Source of the DNA: an uncultured Corynebacterium sp.
GTDB taxonomy: Bacteria; Actinomycetota; Actinomycetes; Mycobacteriales; Mycobacteriaceae
Assembly: GCF_943912665.1 (NCBI RefSeq)
Contig: NZ_CALTVG010000068.1
Coordinates: 1 to 9,850 of the forward strand
Length of the DNA: 9,850 nucleotides
Direction of reading: 5' to 3'
Shown: positions 1-6,653 of the stretch, in pieces
Layout: every line of letters begins with the position of its first letter
Numbering within the stretch: the stretch's first letter is position 1
Position numbers and translations under genes: made by a program
The notes under the pieces: generated by a model
Seen by the model: only the letters and a program-made list of their open reading frames with translations
What the model was told of the DNA's origin: nothing
Databases searched by the model: none

Positions 1-328
1 CTTCCCAACCCAACCGGGCTGGATATCAGGTGTCTACCAAACAGGGGTCAGGTCCCATCGCCACTAATCTTTGCCTATTACACGGTGAAACATTATCACG
101 CACAACGCTCCAATTGGCCCGTTGCGCAATTTTACAAGGTAGCTCTCATTCAGGAGAAGCATTTCTTTTATTTGACGCCTCTGCACGTTTGGAGCAGACA
201 CCCAAAAGCGTCTTTCTCAGACAGCCAAATAGGCGATTCTCACTACTGCGTTCGCCCAATAAGTCACTCCAATTGCTGTAGTATCTAGTTTTGTTATTTA
301 ACGTCGATGAGATTCCAAGGGGATTTTT
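1..328. other. AT-rich gene-free leader upstream of wecC
   Basis: This stretch is visibly richer in A/T than the coding regions that follow. Open frames exist here (for example 30-281 on the plus strand), but their translations show no recognisable domain, no good ribosome binding site and codon use unlike the neighbouring genes, so I do not call a gene. Small elements seen are an imperfect stem-loop near the left edge (5-11 with 16-22, no T-tract), two short palindromes (CCAATTGG at 110-117 and TTGCGCAA at 122-129) and a 9-nt direct repeat CTCCAATTG at 108-116 and 267-275. It most likely holds the promoter and 5' leader of wecC, and possibly the end of an upstream transcript. Confidence 0.6.
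277..284 (+). promoter_or_regulatory. Candidate -10 element for wecC
   Basis: The TAGTAT hexamer at 279-284 keeps the key first T, second A and last T of the actinobacterial -10 consensus and is directly preceded by TG. Transcription would start near 291 and give a leader of about 38 nt before the GTG at 329. No convincing -35 hexamer lies 16-18 nt upstream, which is common in corynebacterial promoters. An alternative pairing, TTGCTG (273-278) with TATTTA (295-300), is weaker because it lacks the final T. Confidence 0.25.
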
Positions 329-1588
329 GTGTCCACTCCAACCATCCAACACGTTGCGTTTGTCGGGCTCGGCTACATCGGACTTCCAACCGCTGTCACC
401 CTCGCAAACTCGGGGGTTAAGGTCACGGGCGTAGACGTCAACGAGACCGCCGTCGAGCGCATCAACCGTGGCGAAGTCACCATCGTTGAACCAGGTCTGG
501 AAGAAGGCCTCAAGGCAGCACTGGCGTCAGGTAACTTCACCGCCACCACCAAGCCGGTGCATGCCGATGCCTACGTCATCGCCGTTCCGACGCCATTCAC
601 CGAGGACCACGACATCGACATGAAGTACATCTACAGCGCGGCCAAGTCCATCGCGCCGCTGCTGGAAGGTAACGAGCTCATCGTTCTGGAGTCCACCTCC
701 CCGCCGAAGACCACTGAGAAGATGGCTGCGCACGTACTCGAGCTGCGCCCTGACCTCAAGGCTGACGATGGCTCCGGTGCCGGTGAAGGCGTCATTTTCT
801 TCGCACACTGCCCAGAGCGCATCCTACCGGGTGTGGCTATGACCGAGCTCAAGACCAACGACCGTATTATTGGCGGCATGAGCGAGGAAGCCACTCGCCG
901 CGCCACCGAGATCTACGCCTCCTTCTGCGACGGCGAGCTGCTCCCGGCCGACGCTGCCACCGCTGAGATGGCCAAGCTCACCGAGAACACCTTCCGCGAC
1001 GTCAACATTGCCTTGGCGAACGAACTCTCCCTCATTTGCGACAAGCTCGACATCGACGTGTGGGAGCTCATCGAGCTGGCTAATCACCACCCACGCGTCA
1101 ACATCCTGCAGCCGGGCCCAGGTGTGGGCGGCCACTGCATCGCCGTCGACCCGTGGTTCATCGTGGCCGCCGACCGCGAGAACTCGAACCTTATCCGCAC
1201 TGCGCGTGAGGTCAACGACCACAAGCCACAGTGGGTCATCGACCGCGTAACCGAGGAGCTCACGGGTATTGAAAACCCGAAGGTCGCCGCATTCGGCCTC
1301 GCTTTTAAGCCGGACATCGACGACCTGCGCGAATCCCCGGCCCTCAACATCACCGTCGAGCTGGCAACGTGCAGCCCGAACGCGGAGATCCTCGCTGTCG
1401 AGCCGAACGTCAAGGAACTCCCGGCTGCGCTGGCGGATAAGTCCAACGTGCAGCTCGCCGACGTTCAGACCGCCATCGATACCGCTGATGTCTTGGTCAT
1501 GCTCGTCGATCACAAGCAATTCAAGGCGGTGGACCCGTCCACTGTCGCTGGCAAGAAGATCGTCGACACCAAGGGACTCTGGGCGTAA
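329..1588 (+). CDS. wecC: UDP-N-acetyl-D-mannosamine dehydrogenase (WecC family)
   Basis: A cytoplasmic NAD-dependent dehydrogenase expected to oxidise C6 of UDP-ManNAc in two steps to UDP-ManNAcA, an acidic precursor for a surface glycan. The 419-residue length matches WecC (about 420). The Rossmann motif GLGYIG is at residues 13-18, CPER at 161-164, the catalytic-helix residues K216 and N220 sit in AKLTENTFRDVNIAL, and the nucleophile C270 lies in GPGVGGHCIAVDPWF. That last motif is typical of WecC-type enzymes rather than of UDP-glucose dehydrogenases, which usually have a GGSCFPKD-like motif. The C-terminal UDP-binding domain (about 315-419) includes GLAFKPDIDDLRESPA. The GTG start at 329 is preceded by AAGGGGA at 317-323, five nt away. 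No wecB epimerase gene lies beside it, so the substrate must come from elsewhere. A related UDP-HexNAc dehydrogenase specificity cannot be excluded from sequence alone. Confidence 0.93.
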   Translation: MSTPTIQHVAFVGLGYIGLPTAVTLANSGVKVTGVDVNETAVERINRGEVTIVEPGLEEGLKAALASGNFTATTKPVHADAYVIAVPTPFTEDHDIDMKYIYSAAKSIAPLLEGNELIVLESTSPPKTTEKMAAHVLELRPDLKADDGSGAGEGVIFFAHCPERILPGVAMTELKTNDRIIGGMSEEATRRATEIYASFCDGELLPADAATAEMAKLTENTFRDVNIALANELSLICDKLDIDVWELIELANHHPRVNILQPGPGVGGHCIAVDPWFIVAADRENSNLIRTAREVNDHKPQWVIDRVTEELTGIENPKVAAFGLAFKPDIDDLRESPALNITVELATCSPNAEILAVEPNVKELPAALADKSNVQLADVQTAIDTADVLVMLVDHKQFKAVDPSTVAGKKIVDTKGLWA

Positions 1589-1849
1589 TACTTCCCGTTT
1601 GTGATTGACTGACGTAGGCTGTCACTGAACCATAAATTCCGTTTACCATGTGAAAAGCCTTGGTCTTTACCCTAACGCACATTAGCTCTGTTCCAGAACT
1701 TCGCATTTAATCTCCGGGTTCAACAATGGATTTAGCATATCCCATAAGTTTGCAATGATTAATTCTAAGTCTGGGAGTATTCCCTCCGAAAACAGTGCCT
1801 GGCCCCTCGGTGACCATTTGGTTCGCTGTCCCCTGAAAGGAATTATCGG
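1589..1849. other. AT-richer spacer between wecC and the fused glycosyltransferase gene
   Basis: No gene is supported in these 261 nt. I see no strong GC hairpin followed by T residues, so a terminator for wecC is not evident. A small GGGA-GTAT-TCCC hairpin lies at 1773-1784, too weak to call. The length and base composition suggest the next gene has its own promoter, but no -35/-10 pair with proper spacing stands out: TTGCAA at 1750-1755 has no good -10 partner 17 nt downstream. Confidence 0.5.
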
Positions 1850-3718
1850 ATGATTTGCACGAAGAAGCGGTCGCTGAATCCTATCAAGAGTGTCGGCAAG
1901 AAGGTACTGACTCGCCGACAGATTGAGCAGGCTAAGGACGCAGTAGCACAGGCGAAATCGCTGTTAGGCAAGCGGGTGCGCTACCCTGACGTCTACGAGA
2001 CGTTGTCTCCGACAGTGGCGCCTTCCTTCGACGTCACAGTTGGTGTCATTTTCGACGAGTTCTCCCTGCGCGCCTGGGAACCTGAGTTTCGCATTGTCGA
2101 GCTGACCCCGGGCCAGTGGCAGTCCGCTCTCGAAGGCATCGATCTGTTATTCGTGGAGTCCGCCTGGGCCGGTAACGGTGGTGCATGGCAGTATCAGCTC
2201 ACCGGCAGCAACGCACCATCATCGGAGCTTCGCGCACTCGTGTCCGCATGCCAGGAGCGTGGAATTCCGACTGCTTTCTGGAACAAGGAAGATCCGCCGC
2301 ATTTCGAGGACTTCCTCGACACCGCGACACTGTTCGACTACGTCTTCACTACCGATGCCAACAAGATCCCGGACTATCGCGAACGTACCGGCAACAATCG
2401 TATCTTTGCGCTGCCCTTCGCAGCACAGCCCACGATTCACAATCCCATTCGTCCGAAGGCGTGGGAAAAGCGCCTCGATATCGCTTTCGCGGGGACGTAC
2501 TTCGCGCATAAATTTGCTTCCCGGCGCCAGCAGATGGACCTTCTCTTGGGCGCCGCCGATGAGCTGCACAAGGATCGCGGAGTGATCTTTGATATCTACT
2601 CACGCCACTACCGCGGCGACGCGAAGTATCAGTTCCCAGGTTCCTTGAAGAAGCGCGTCGTCGGCTCGCTGCCCTATTCGCAAATGCTGTCCGCGTACAA
2701 GGACTACAAGATTTTCCTCAACGTCAATTCGGTGACCGATAGCCCCACCATGTGCGCGCGCCGTGTCTTCGAGCTCCTCGCGTGCGGAACGCCCGTGGTG
2801 ACGACGCGCAGCACCGCGATTGACAACTTCTTTACCCCACAAGAGATTTTCTCCGTTGACTCACGCGAGGACGCCCTGCGCTGGCTCTCCGCGCTCCTGA
2901 CGTCGCCCGCACTGGGGCACAAGGCACTGCACCGAGCTCAGCGTAAGATCTGGGATGAACACACGTACCGCGCCCGGGCACAATACATTTTCGACACCGT
3001 AGGGTTGGCGGACGCCACGGGCGTTGCGGGACCGCGCGTGTCCATCATCAGCTCCAGCAACCGGCCGGAGCAGATCGACCATCTCATCTCTCAGATTGCG
3101 CACCAAAGCTACGGCAACGTCGAAGTTCTCTACCTCGCCCACGGTTTCGATCCCGCCGGATTCGAGGAGAAGTTCCGCGCCGCCGGTATAACTGATGTGC
3201 GTATTATGCAGCGAAGTACGGAAACCGCCCTCGGTGAATGCCTCAACGTGCTCGTCGATGCGTCCACAGGCGACTACCTGGCCAAGTTCGACGATGATGA
3301 CTACTACTTGGAGGAGTACCTCTCCGACCTCGTTAACGCGGCGAACTTCAGCGGCGCCGACATCCTCGGCAAAGCTGCCATCTACTTCTACTTGGAGGGA
3401 ACCAACACCTTGTCGCTGCGGTGGCCGCACAAGGAACACACCTGGTACCATTTCGTCGCGGGAGCCACGTTCTTCTGCAAGGCAGAGGTGATGAAGGCGT
3501 TGAAGTTCCGCGAACTCGGCCCCGGCGAGGATAGCGACTTCCTGCGCCGAGCCAACGCCGCGGGCTACTCAATCTACTCATCGGATCGCTTCAACTACAT
3601 CGCGGCGCGGCGCGCCGACACGGCCGGGGCGCAAACCTGGACCATCACCGACGCCCAGATCCTGTCGCACTCCCCCGTGGAGACCTTCGGTCTCCACCTG
3701 GACCACGTTCGTGCGTAG
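1850..3718 (+). CDS. Two-domain glycosyltransferase: CgeB-like GT-B module fused to GT2 (GT-A) module
   Basis: A 622-residue cytoplasmic or membrane-peripheral protein probably adding two sugars to a growing surface glycan. Residues 1-50 are basic and helical. Residues about 60-385 resemble the CgeB/DUF3880 type of GT-B transferase: an N-terminal part with VGVIFDEFS and LLFVESAW, then a C-terminal part with FLNVNSV (289-295) and the nucleotide-binding stretch MCARRVFELLACGTPVVTT (301-319). Residues about 396-600 form a GT2 domain: VSIISSSNRP at 397-406, an acidic metal-binding cluster DDDD at 481-484, and the probable catalytic-base segment GPGEDSDFLRRA (557-568). The ATG at 1850 has AAAGGA at 1836-1841 as its binding site. 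Both modules look intact; sugar specificities cannot be read from the sequence. Neighbouring wecC and wzm-wzt place it in polysaccharide assembly. The next gene is convergent after 17 nt. Confidence 0.85.
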   Translation: MICTKKRSLNPIKSVGKKVLTRRQIEQAKDAVAQAKSLLGKRVRYPDVYETLSPTVAPSFDVTVGVIFDEFSLRAWEPEFRIVELTPGQWQSALEGIDLLFVESAWAGNGGAWQYQLTGSNAPSSELRALVSACQERGIPTAFWNKEDPPHFEDFLDTATLFDYVFTTDANKIPDYRERTGNNRIFALPFAAQPTIHNPIRPKAWEKRLDIAFAGTYFAHKFASRRQQMDLLLGAADELHKDRGVIFDIYSRHYRGDAKYQFPGSLKKRVVGSLPYSQMLSAYKDYKIFLNVNSVTDSPTMCARRVFELLACGTPVVTTRSTAIDNFFTPQEIFSVDSREDALRWLSALLTSPALGHKALHRAQRKIWDEHTYRARAQYIFDTVGLADATGVAGPRVSIISSSNRPEQIDHLISQIAHQSYGNVEVLYLAHGFDPAGFEEKFRAAGITDVRIMQRSTETALGECLNVLVDASTGDYLAKFDDDDYYLEEYLSDLVNAANFSGADILGKAAIYFYLEGTNTLSLRWPHKEHTWYHFVAGATFFCKAEVMKALKFRELGPGEDSDFLRRANAAGYSIYSSDRFNYIAARRADTAGAQTWTITDAQILSHSPVETFGLHLDHVRA

Positions 3719-3735
3719 GCACCCCCTTTGCGGGA

Positions 3736-4587
3736 TTAAATAATCTCCGAATCAAACAAGATAGTCGGGCACACGTAGGCTGCGCGTACCTCATTGATGA
3801 GGTCTTCGGCCTCGTCATTGCGTTTCTCCGTGCGGAGCTGCACCCAGCGGCGGTACTGCCCACACACGGTCTCGGAGTCACCATCGCTGATGATTTCACC
3901 AAAATGCATCCAGATGGAACGCATGCAGTTGCGCTCAATGGTGGTCGCGGCATGGGATACCAGCATGAATGTGCCGGCGCGAGCAATCATGCCCTGCATG
4001 CGTTCCTCGGCGCGGCTCGAGAAGGCCGAATCACCAGTCGACAATGCTTCGTCGACGAGGAGTAGGTCTGGGCTTCCAGCCGTACCAATAGCGAACTTCA
4101 GGCGCGCAGCCATACCGGAAGAATAGGTTTCCATAGGGCGGTAGATCGCATCGCCGATGTCCGTCATCGTGATGATGTCGTCCAAGACTTCCTCGTACTG
4201 CTCCAGGCTCATGCCCATCGCCAAGCATCCCAAACGGATGTTTTTCTCGCCCGACAAGTGCGGCACGAGGGCCGCTGAGACTCCAAGCAGCGTTGGCTCG
4301 GTGCTGACGCGCACAATTCCGCTGGTGGGCTGCTCCGCCCCCGCCACCATGCGCAACAGCGTCGACTTGCCGGAGCCGTTCTGGCCAAGCAAACCAATCG
4401 ACTCACCCTTGCGGGCCACAAAGGACACGTCGTGGACGGCCTTCACCTTGGATCGACGCAGGCCCTTCTTGCTGGAATTAGACGGATATTCCTTGCTGAC
4501 ATGGGAAAAGACCACGCACGGGTCGCTGATGGATTCGGTCTTCAAAGGATTTGCGGTCTCCACGGGCTGAGGAGTGTTATCGGACAT
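3736..4587 (-). CDS. wzt: Polysaccharide ABC exporter, ATP-binding subunit (Wzt/RfbE type)
   Basis: The ATPase that powers export of a lipid-linked polysaccharide across the membrane with the Wzm permease encoded just upstream. In its 283 residues the Walker A GQNGSGKST is at 68-76, the signature is the degenerate YSSGM (155-159) usual for Wzt/TagH-type ATPases, Walker B is DLLLVDEA (174-181) and the H-loop histidine is H212 in LVSHAA. The ATPase fold ends near residue 240, leaving only about 40 residues. The large C-terminal carbohydrate-binding domain found in some Wzt proteins (E. coli O9a type) is therefore absent. The ATG overlaps the end of wzm by 11 nt and is preceded by GGAGG at 4604-4600, 12 nt away, so the two are translationally coupled. 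Corynebacteriales use a related Wzm/Wzt pair for galactan export beside glfT1. No glfT1 is present here, so the exported glycan may differ. Confidence 0.92.
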   Translation of the reverse strand: MSDNTPQPVETANPLKTESISDPCVVFSHVSKEYPSNSSKKGLRRSKVKAVHDVSFVARKGESIGLLGQNGSGKSTLLRMVAGAEQPTSGIVRVSTEPTLLGVSAALVPHLSGEKNIRLGCLAMGMSLEQYEEVLDDIITMTDIGDAIYRPMETYSSGMAARLKFAIGTAGSPDLLLVDEALSTGDSAFSSRAEERMQGMIARAGTFMLVSHAATTIERNCMRSIWMHFGEIISDGDSETVCGQYRRWVQLRTEKRNDEAEDLINEVRAAYVCPTILFDSEII

Positions 4588-5515
4588 TGGTGTATTTCGC
4601 CTCCGACGACCAGAAGAAAAGGAATCCGATGAGGAACGCGCCGAGCCCCCAGGCCGCCATCGTCCCCCACTGCTGCACCGTGGGCAGCTCGTGATACATC
4701 ACCGCGCCGCGCACCGCGGTCAGGAACTGATAGGCCGGGTTCGAGACCATTACCCGCAGCATGAATTCATGGTCGACGAAACGCTCGATCGAAAAGAACA
4801 CGCCCGACACGAAAAACCACGCACGGGTGAATAGGTTAACGAAATGCTTGAGATCCGGAATCCAGGCGGTCGCCCAGGCCACAAAGAAAAACAAGCCCGT
4901 GCCAAAGAGACACATGAGGATCGTCACAGGCACGACAAGGATGATCGTCCAGCTCAACGGTGTTCCCCACTGCGTGGCTAAAGCCATGAGAATACCCACG
5001 ACGAGTGTGGGGAGGGCATCGAAAATCGTGCGCAGTGCCGCAGAGATCACCAACGCGGCACGCGGGAAGCGAAACGCCGTGATGAAAGACCGCTGCGCTC
5101 GAATAAAACCGCTGCCCTGCGACATCAGGCTGGTCAGCAGACCGAAGAAGGCGATGCCCAAGACGAGGTAGCCGATGAAGTTGTCGATCCCGCCCTTGGT
5201 CTTGAGCATGAGGCCGAAAATGAGGCCATACATCAAGGCGTCTAGGAAGGGACGAATGATGAGCCAGGCACGGCCCAGCCACAGGTCACGGCTCGGGGCG
5301 AAAGCGCGCGACTGTGCGTCAGCGATGATGAAGTGACGTCGCTTCGCAAGATCACGAACATATCGCGTCAGCGGTGGGCGGGTCTCGAGGGGAGATAGGG
5401 TACTATCGTCAACCAAGATTGTGCGAGTACCGCCATTGTCAGCACTACCGCCGTTAGCGATGGAACCACCGTCAGCGATGCCCCCGGGCGCCGCAGCGCT
5501 TGTCGAACTAGGCAA
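4577..5515 (-). CDS. wzm: Polysaccharide ABC exporter, membrane subunit (Wzm/RfbD type)
   Basis: Inner-membrane permease of the ABC-2 family that forms the export channel with Wzt. Numbered from the TTG at 5515 (312 residues), residues 1-60 are hydrophilic and cytoplasmic and include a Gly-rich run with three similar units, IADGGS, IANGGS and ADNGGT. An amphipathic helix follows, then about six membrane segments near 85-104, 115-131, 155-181, 189-214, 225-242 and 285-302. The FFSIERF and NPAYQFLTAVR segments are typical of the family. I chose TTG 5515 because GGAAAGGA sits 7 nt upstream. The longer frame begins at TTG 5581, has no binding site and would lie upstream of the likely promoter. 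The stop codon lies inside the start region of wzt (11-nt overlap), showing one operon. The glycan exported cannot be named from sequence. Confidence 0.9.
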   Translation of the reverse strand: MPSSTSAAAPGGIADGGSIANGGSADNGGTRTILVDDSTLSPLETRPPLTRYVRDLAKRRHFIIADAQSRAFAPSRDLWLGRAWLIIRPFLDALMYGLIFGLMLKTKGGIDNFIGYLVLGIAFFGLLTSLMSQGSGFIRAQRSFITAFRFPRAALVISAALRTIFDALPTLVVGILMALATQWGTPLSWTIILVVPVTILMCLFGTGLFFFVAWATAWIPDLKHFVNLFTRAWFFVSGVFFSIERFVDHEFMLRVMVSNPAYQFLTAVRGAVMYHELPTVQQWGTMAAWGLGAFLIGFLFFWSSEAKYTNVR

Positions 5516-5521
5516 CGTTAA

Positions 5522-5530
5522 TTCCTTTCC
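5522..5530 (-). promoter_or_regulatory. Ribosome binding site that fixes the wzm start
   Basis: On the minus strand this reads GGAAAGGAA, followed after about 7 nt by TTG at 5515. It is the only good Shine-Dalgarno sequence near the 5' end of the gene and is the reason for preferring the 312-residue product over the 334-residue reading from TTG 5581. Confidence 0.7.
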
Positions 5531-5550
5531 GCTGGCATTTAAACTCGTCT

Positions 5551-5560
5551 GATAATGATA
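5551..5560. promoter_or_regulatory. Overlapping divergent -10 elements for wzm (-) and the hydrolase gene (+)
   Basis: The ten bases GATAATGATA contain GATAAT on the plus strand (5551-5556) and TATCAT on the minus strand (5560-5555), each one mismatch from TATAAT. The minus-strand element would start wzm transcription near 5548, about 33 nt before its TTG. The plus-strand element would start the hydrolase transcript near 5563, about 50 nt before its GTG. A TTGGCT on the minus strand lies 15 nt upstream of TATCAT (or 18 nt from the shifted CATTAT) as a possible -35. The plus side has no clear -35. If both are real, RNA polymerase cannot occupy both at once. Confidence 0.35.
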
Positions 5561-5612
5561 CCGCAAGTGATCTGCAGCCAACCGTCGATCACGCTGTCAG
5601 AGAAAGTAAGGA

Positions 5613-6653
5613 GTGAGACTGTTGCAACTCCGTCTCCCCAATCTGCCACCATTTGTCGAGGACACAGCTCGGACGGCGTACCAGGCAGCTATGCGCATAA
5701 GGCATCGCGCCGTATCGCGAATCCTGCACCTCGACGCCGTGGAACAGCGTTTCGAGCACCACATCACCCACTGCGTTCGACCCCGGTGGGAAGCACTCGG
5801 AGCGGTTCGCCACTCGCATTTCTTCAGCCTCAACGAGTTCGTACATTCGCCGACGCTGCGCCCCGGTGCCATTTCGATTGCGCACAACGGGCTGCCTCTC
5901 GATATGTCGCTGCGCATCAAACAAGGGGCTCCCCTCCTGGTCGTCCTTCACGGGGCCGCGTCCGAAGACGTACACCTGCCATTCTTGTCGGGGCAGTCCG
6001 TCTCGAAGAACCTCGCCGTCTCGAAGCTCTCCCTCAGCGACCCCAGTCTGTATCTGAATCCCGGCCTGAACTTGTCCTGGTTTGCCGGCAACACTCACCA
6101 GCCCCGCTTGCACGATGACCTCACCCGAGTCATCACCAAGGTCGCGCACCACTGCGGCGCCCCGCGCATCATCCTCCTCGGCGGATCCGGCGGTGGTTTT
6201 GCGGCCATCAGCTTGGCGGCACGCCTCGAGCATGCGACTGCGGTGGCGATGAATCCGCAGACCGACATCTTCCGCTACCACCACAACCACGTCAATGCCT
6301 ACATCGATATGGCGTGGGGCGGCGACCGCGAACTTTTTATCAGCCAAGGCGTGCACAACCTGTCGCGGACCCTCCTGGAGTCCACGGCGCGGCCGCAAAT
6401 TCTCTACATGCAAAACAACAACGACGACTTCCACGTCGCCCACCACTTGCAGCGCTTCATCAAGGAGATCGGCGACTATCCATTCTCACTGCTGCAAAAG
6501 CCATGGCGAGACGGTCATACCCCGCCGCCGAAACCACTGATCAGCCGGGTGCTGGCGCTGCTCGCGGCGAATCAATACGCGCAGCTCGCCGCCCTGGGGT
6601 TTGTACACCACGGCTCAGCCGCGGGCGACGCCGTCGGCTCCTCCGGACAGTAG
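5613..6653 (+). CDS. Alpha/beta-hydrolase fold protein of unknown substrate in a polysaccharide locus
   Basis: Numbered from the GTG at 5613 (346 residues). Residues about 85-325 have the order of an alpha/beta-hydrolase: a strand with PLLVVLHGAAS (107-117) that could supply the oxyanion hole, the nucleophile elbow LLGGSGGGFAA (188-198) with S192 as likely nucleophile, an acid candidate D271 or D272 in QNNNDDFHVAHH (267-278), and a final histidine H302 in RDGHTPP. There is no signal peptide or membrane segment, so it should act in the cytoplasm. Its place among glycosyltransferase and exporter genes suggests trimming, de-esterifying or acylating a glycan or lipid intermediate, which is inference. 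The start is uncertain: AAGGAG at 5608-5613 overlaps the GTG and is better spaced for the in-frame TTG at 5622. The 3' end overlaps the convergent glycosyltransferase gene by 39 nt. Confidence 0.75.
   Translation: MRLLQLRLPNLPPFVEDTARTAYQAAMRIRHRAVSRILHLDAVEQRFEHHITHCVRPRWEALGAVRHSHFFSLNEFVHSPTLRPGAISIAHNGLPLDMSLRIKQGAPLLVVLHGAASEDVHLPFLSGQSVSKNLAVSKLSLSDPSLYLNPGLNLSWFAGNTHQPRLHDDLTRVITKVAHHCGAPRIILLGGSGGGFAAISLAARLEHATAVAMNPQTDIFRYHHNHVNAYIDMAWGGDRELFISQGVHNLSRTLLESTARPQILYMQNNNDDFHVAHHLQRFIKEIGDYPFSLLQKPWRDGHTPPPKPLISRVLALLAANQYAQLAALGFVHHGSAAGDAVGSSGQ

Noticed and set aside
5..22. Stem-loop CCAACCC/GGGCTGG as a terminator of an upstream gene
   Set aside because: One mismatch in a 7-bp stem and no T-tract after it; no gene to its left is visible, so it cannot be assigned.
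71..99. TTGCCT and TATCAC with 17-nt spacing as a wecC promoter
   Set aside because: The -10 lacks the final T and would leave a leader over 200 nt; the element at 279-284 is closer and better.
108..275. Direct repeat CTCCAATTG at 108-116 and 267-275 as a regulatory repeat
   Set aside because: Only 9 nt, two copies 159 nt apart, no symmetry or link to a promoter; plausible by chance.
30..281. Small plus-strand open frame in the wecC leader
   Set aside because: No binding site before its start, no recognisable domain, and AT-rich composition unlike the real genes here.
824..1519. Long minus-strand open frame inside wecC
   Set aside because: A mirror of the high-GC codon bias of wecC on the other strand; no protein features.
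5589..6446. Long minus-strand open frame opposite the hydrolase gene
   Set aside because: The plus-strand frame shows a coherent hydrolase fold with catalytic motifs; the minus frame shows none.
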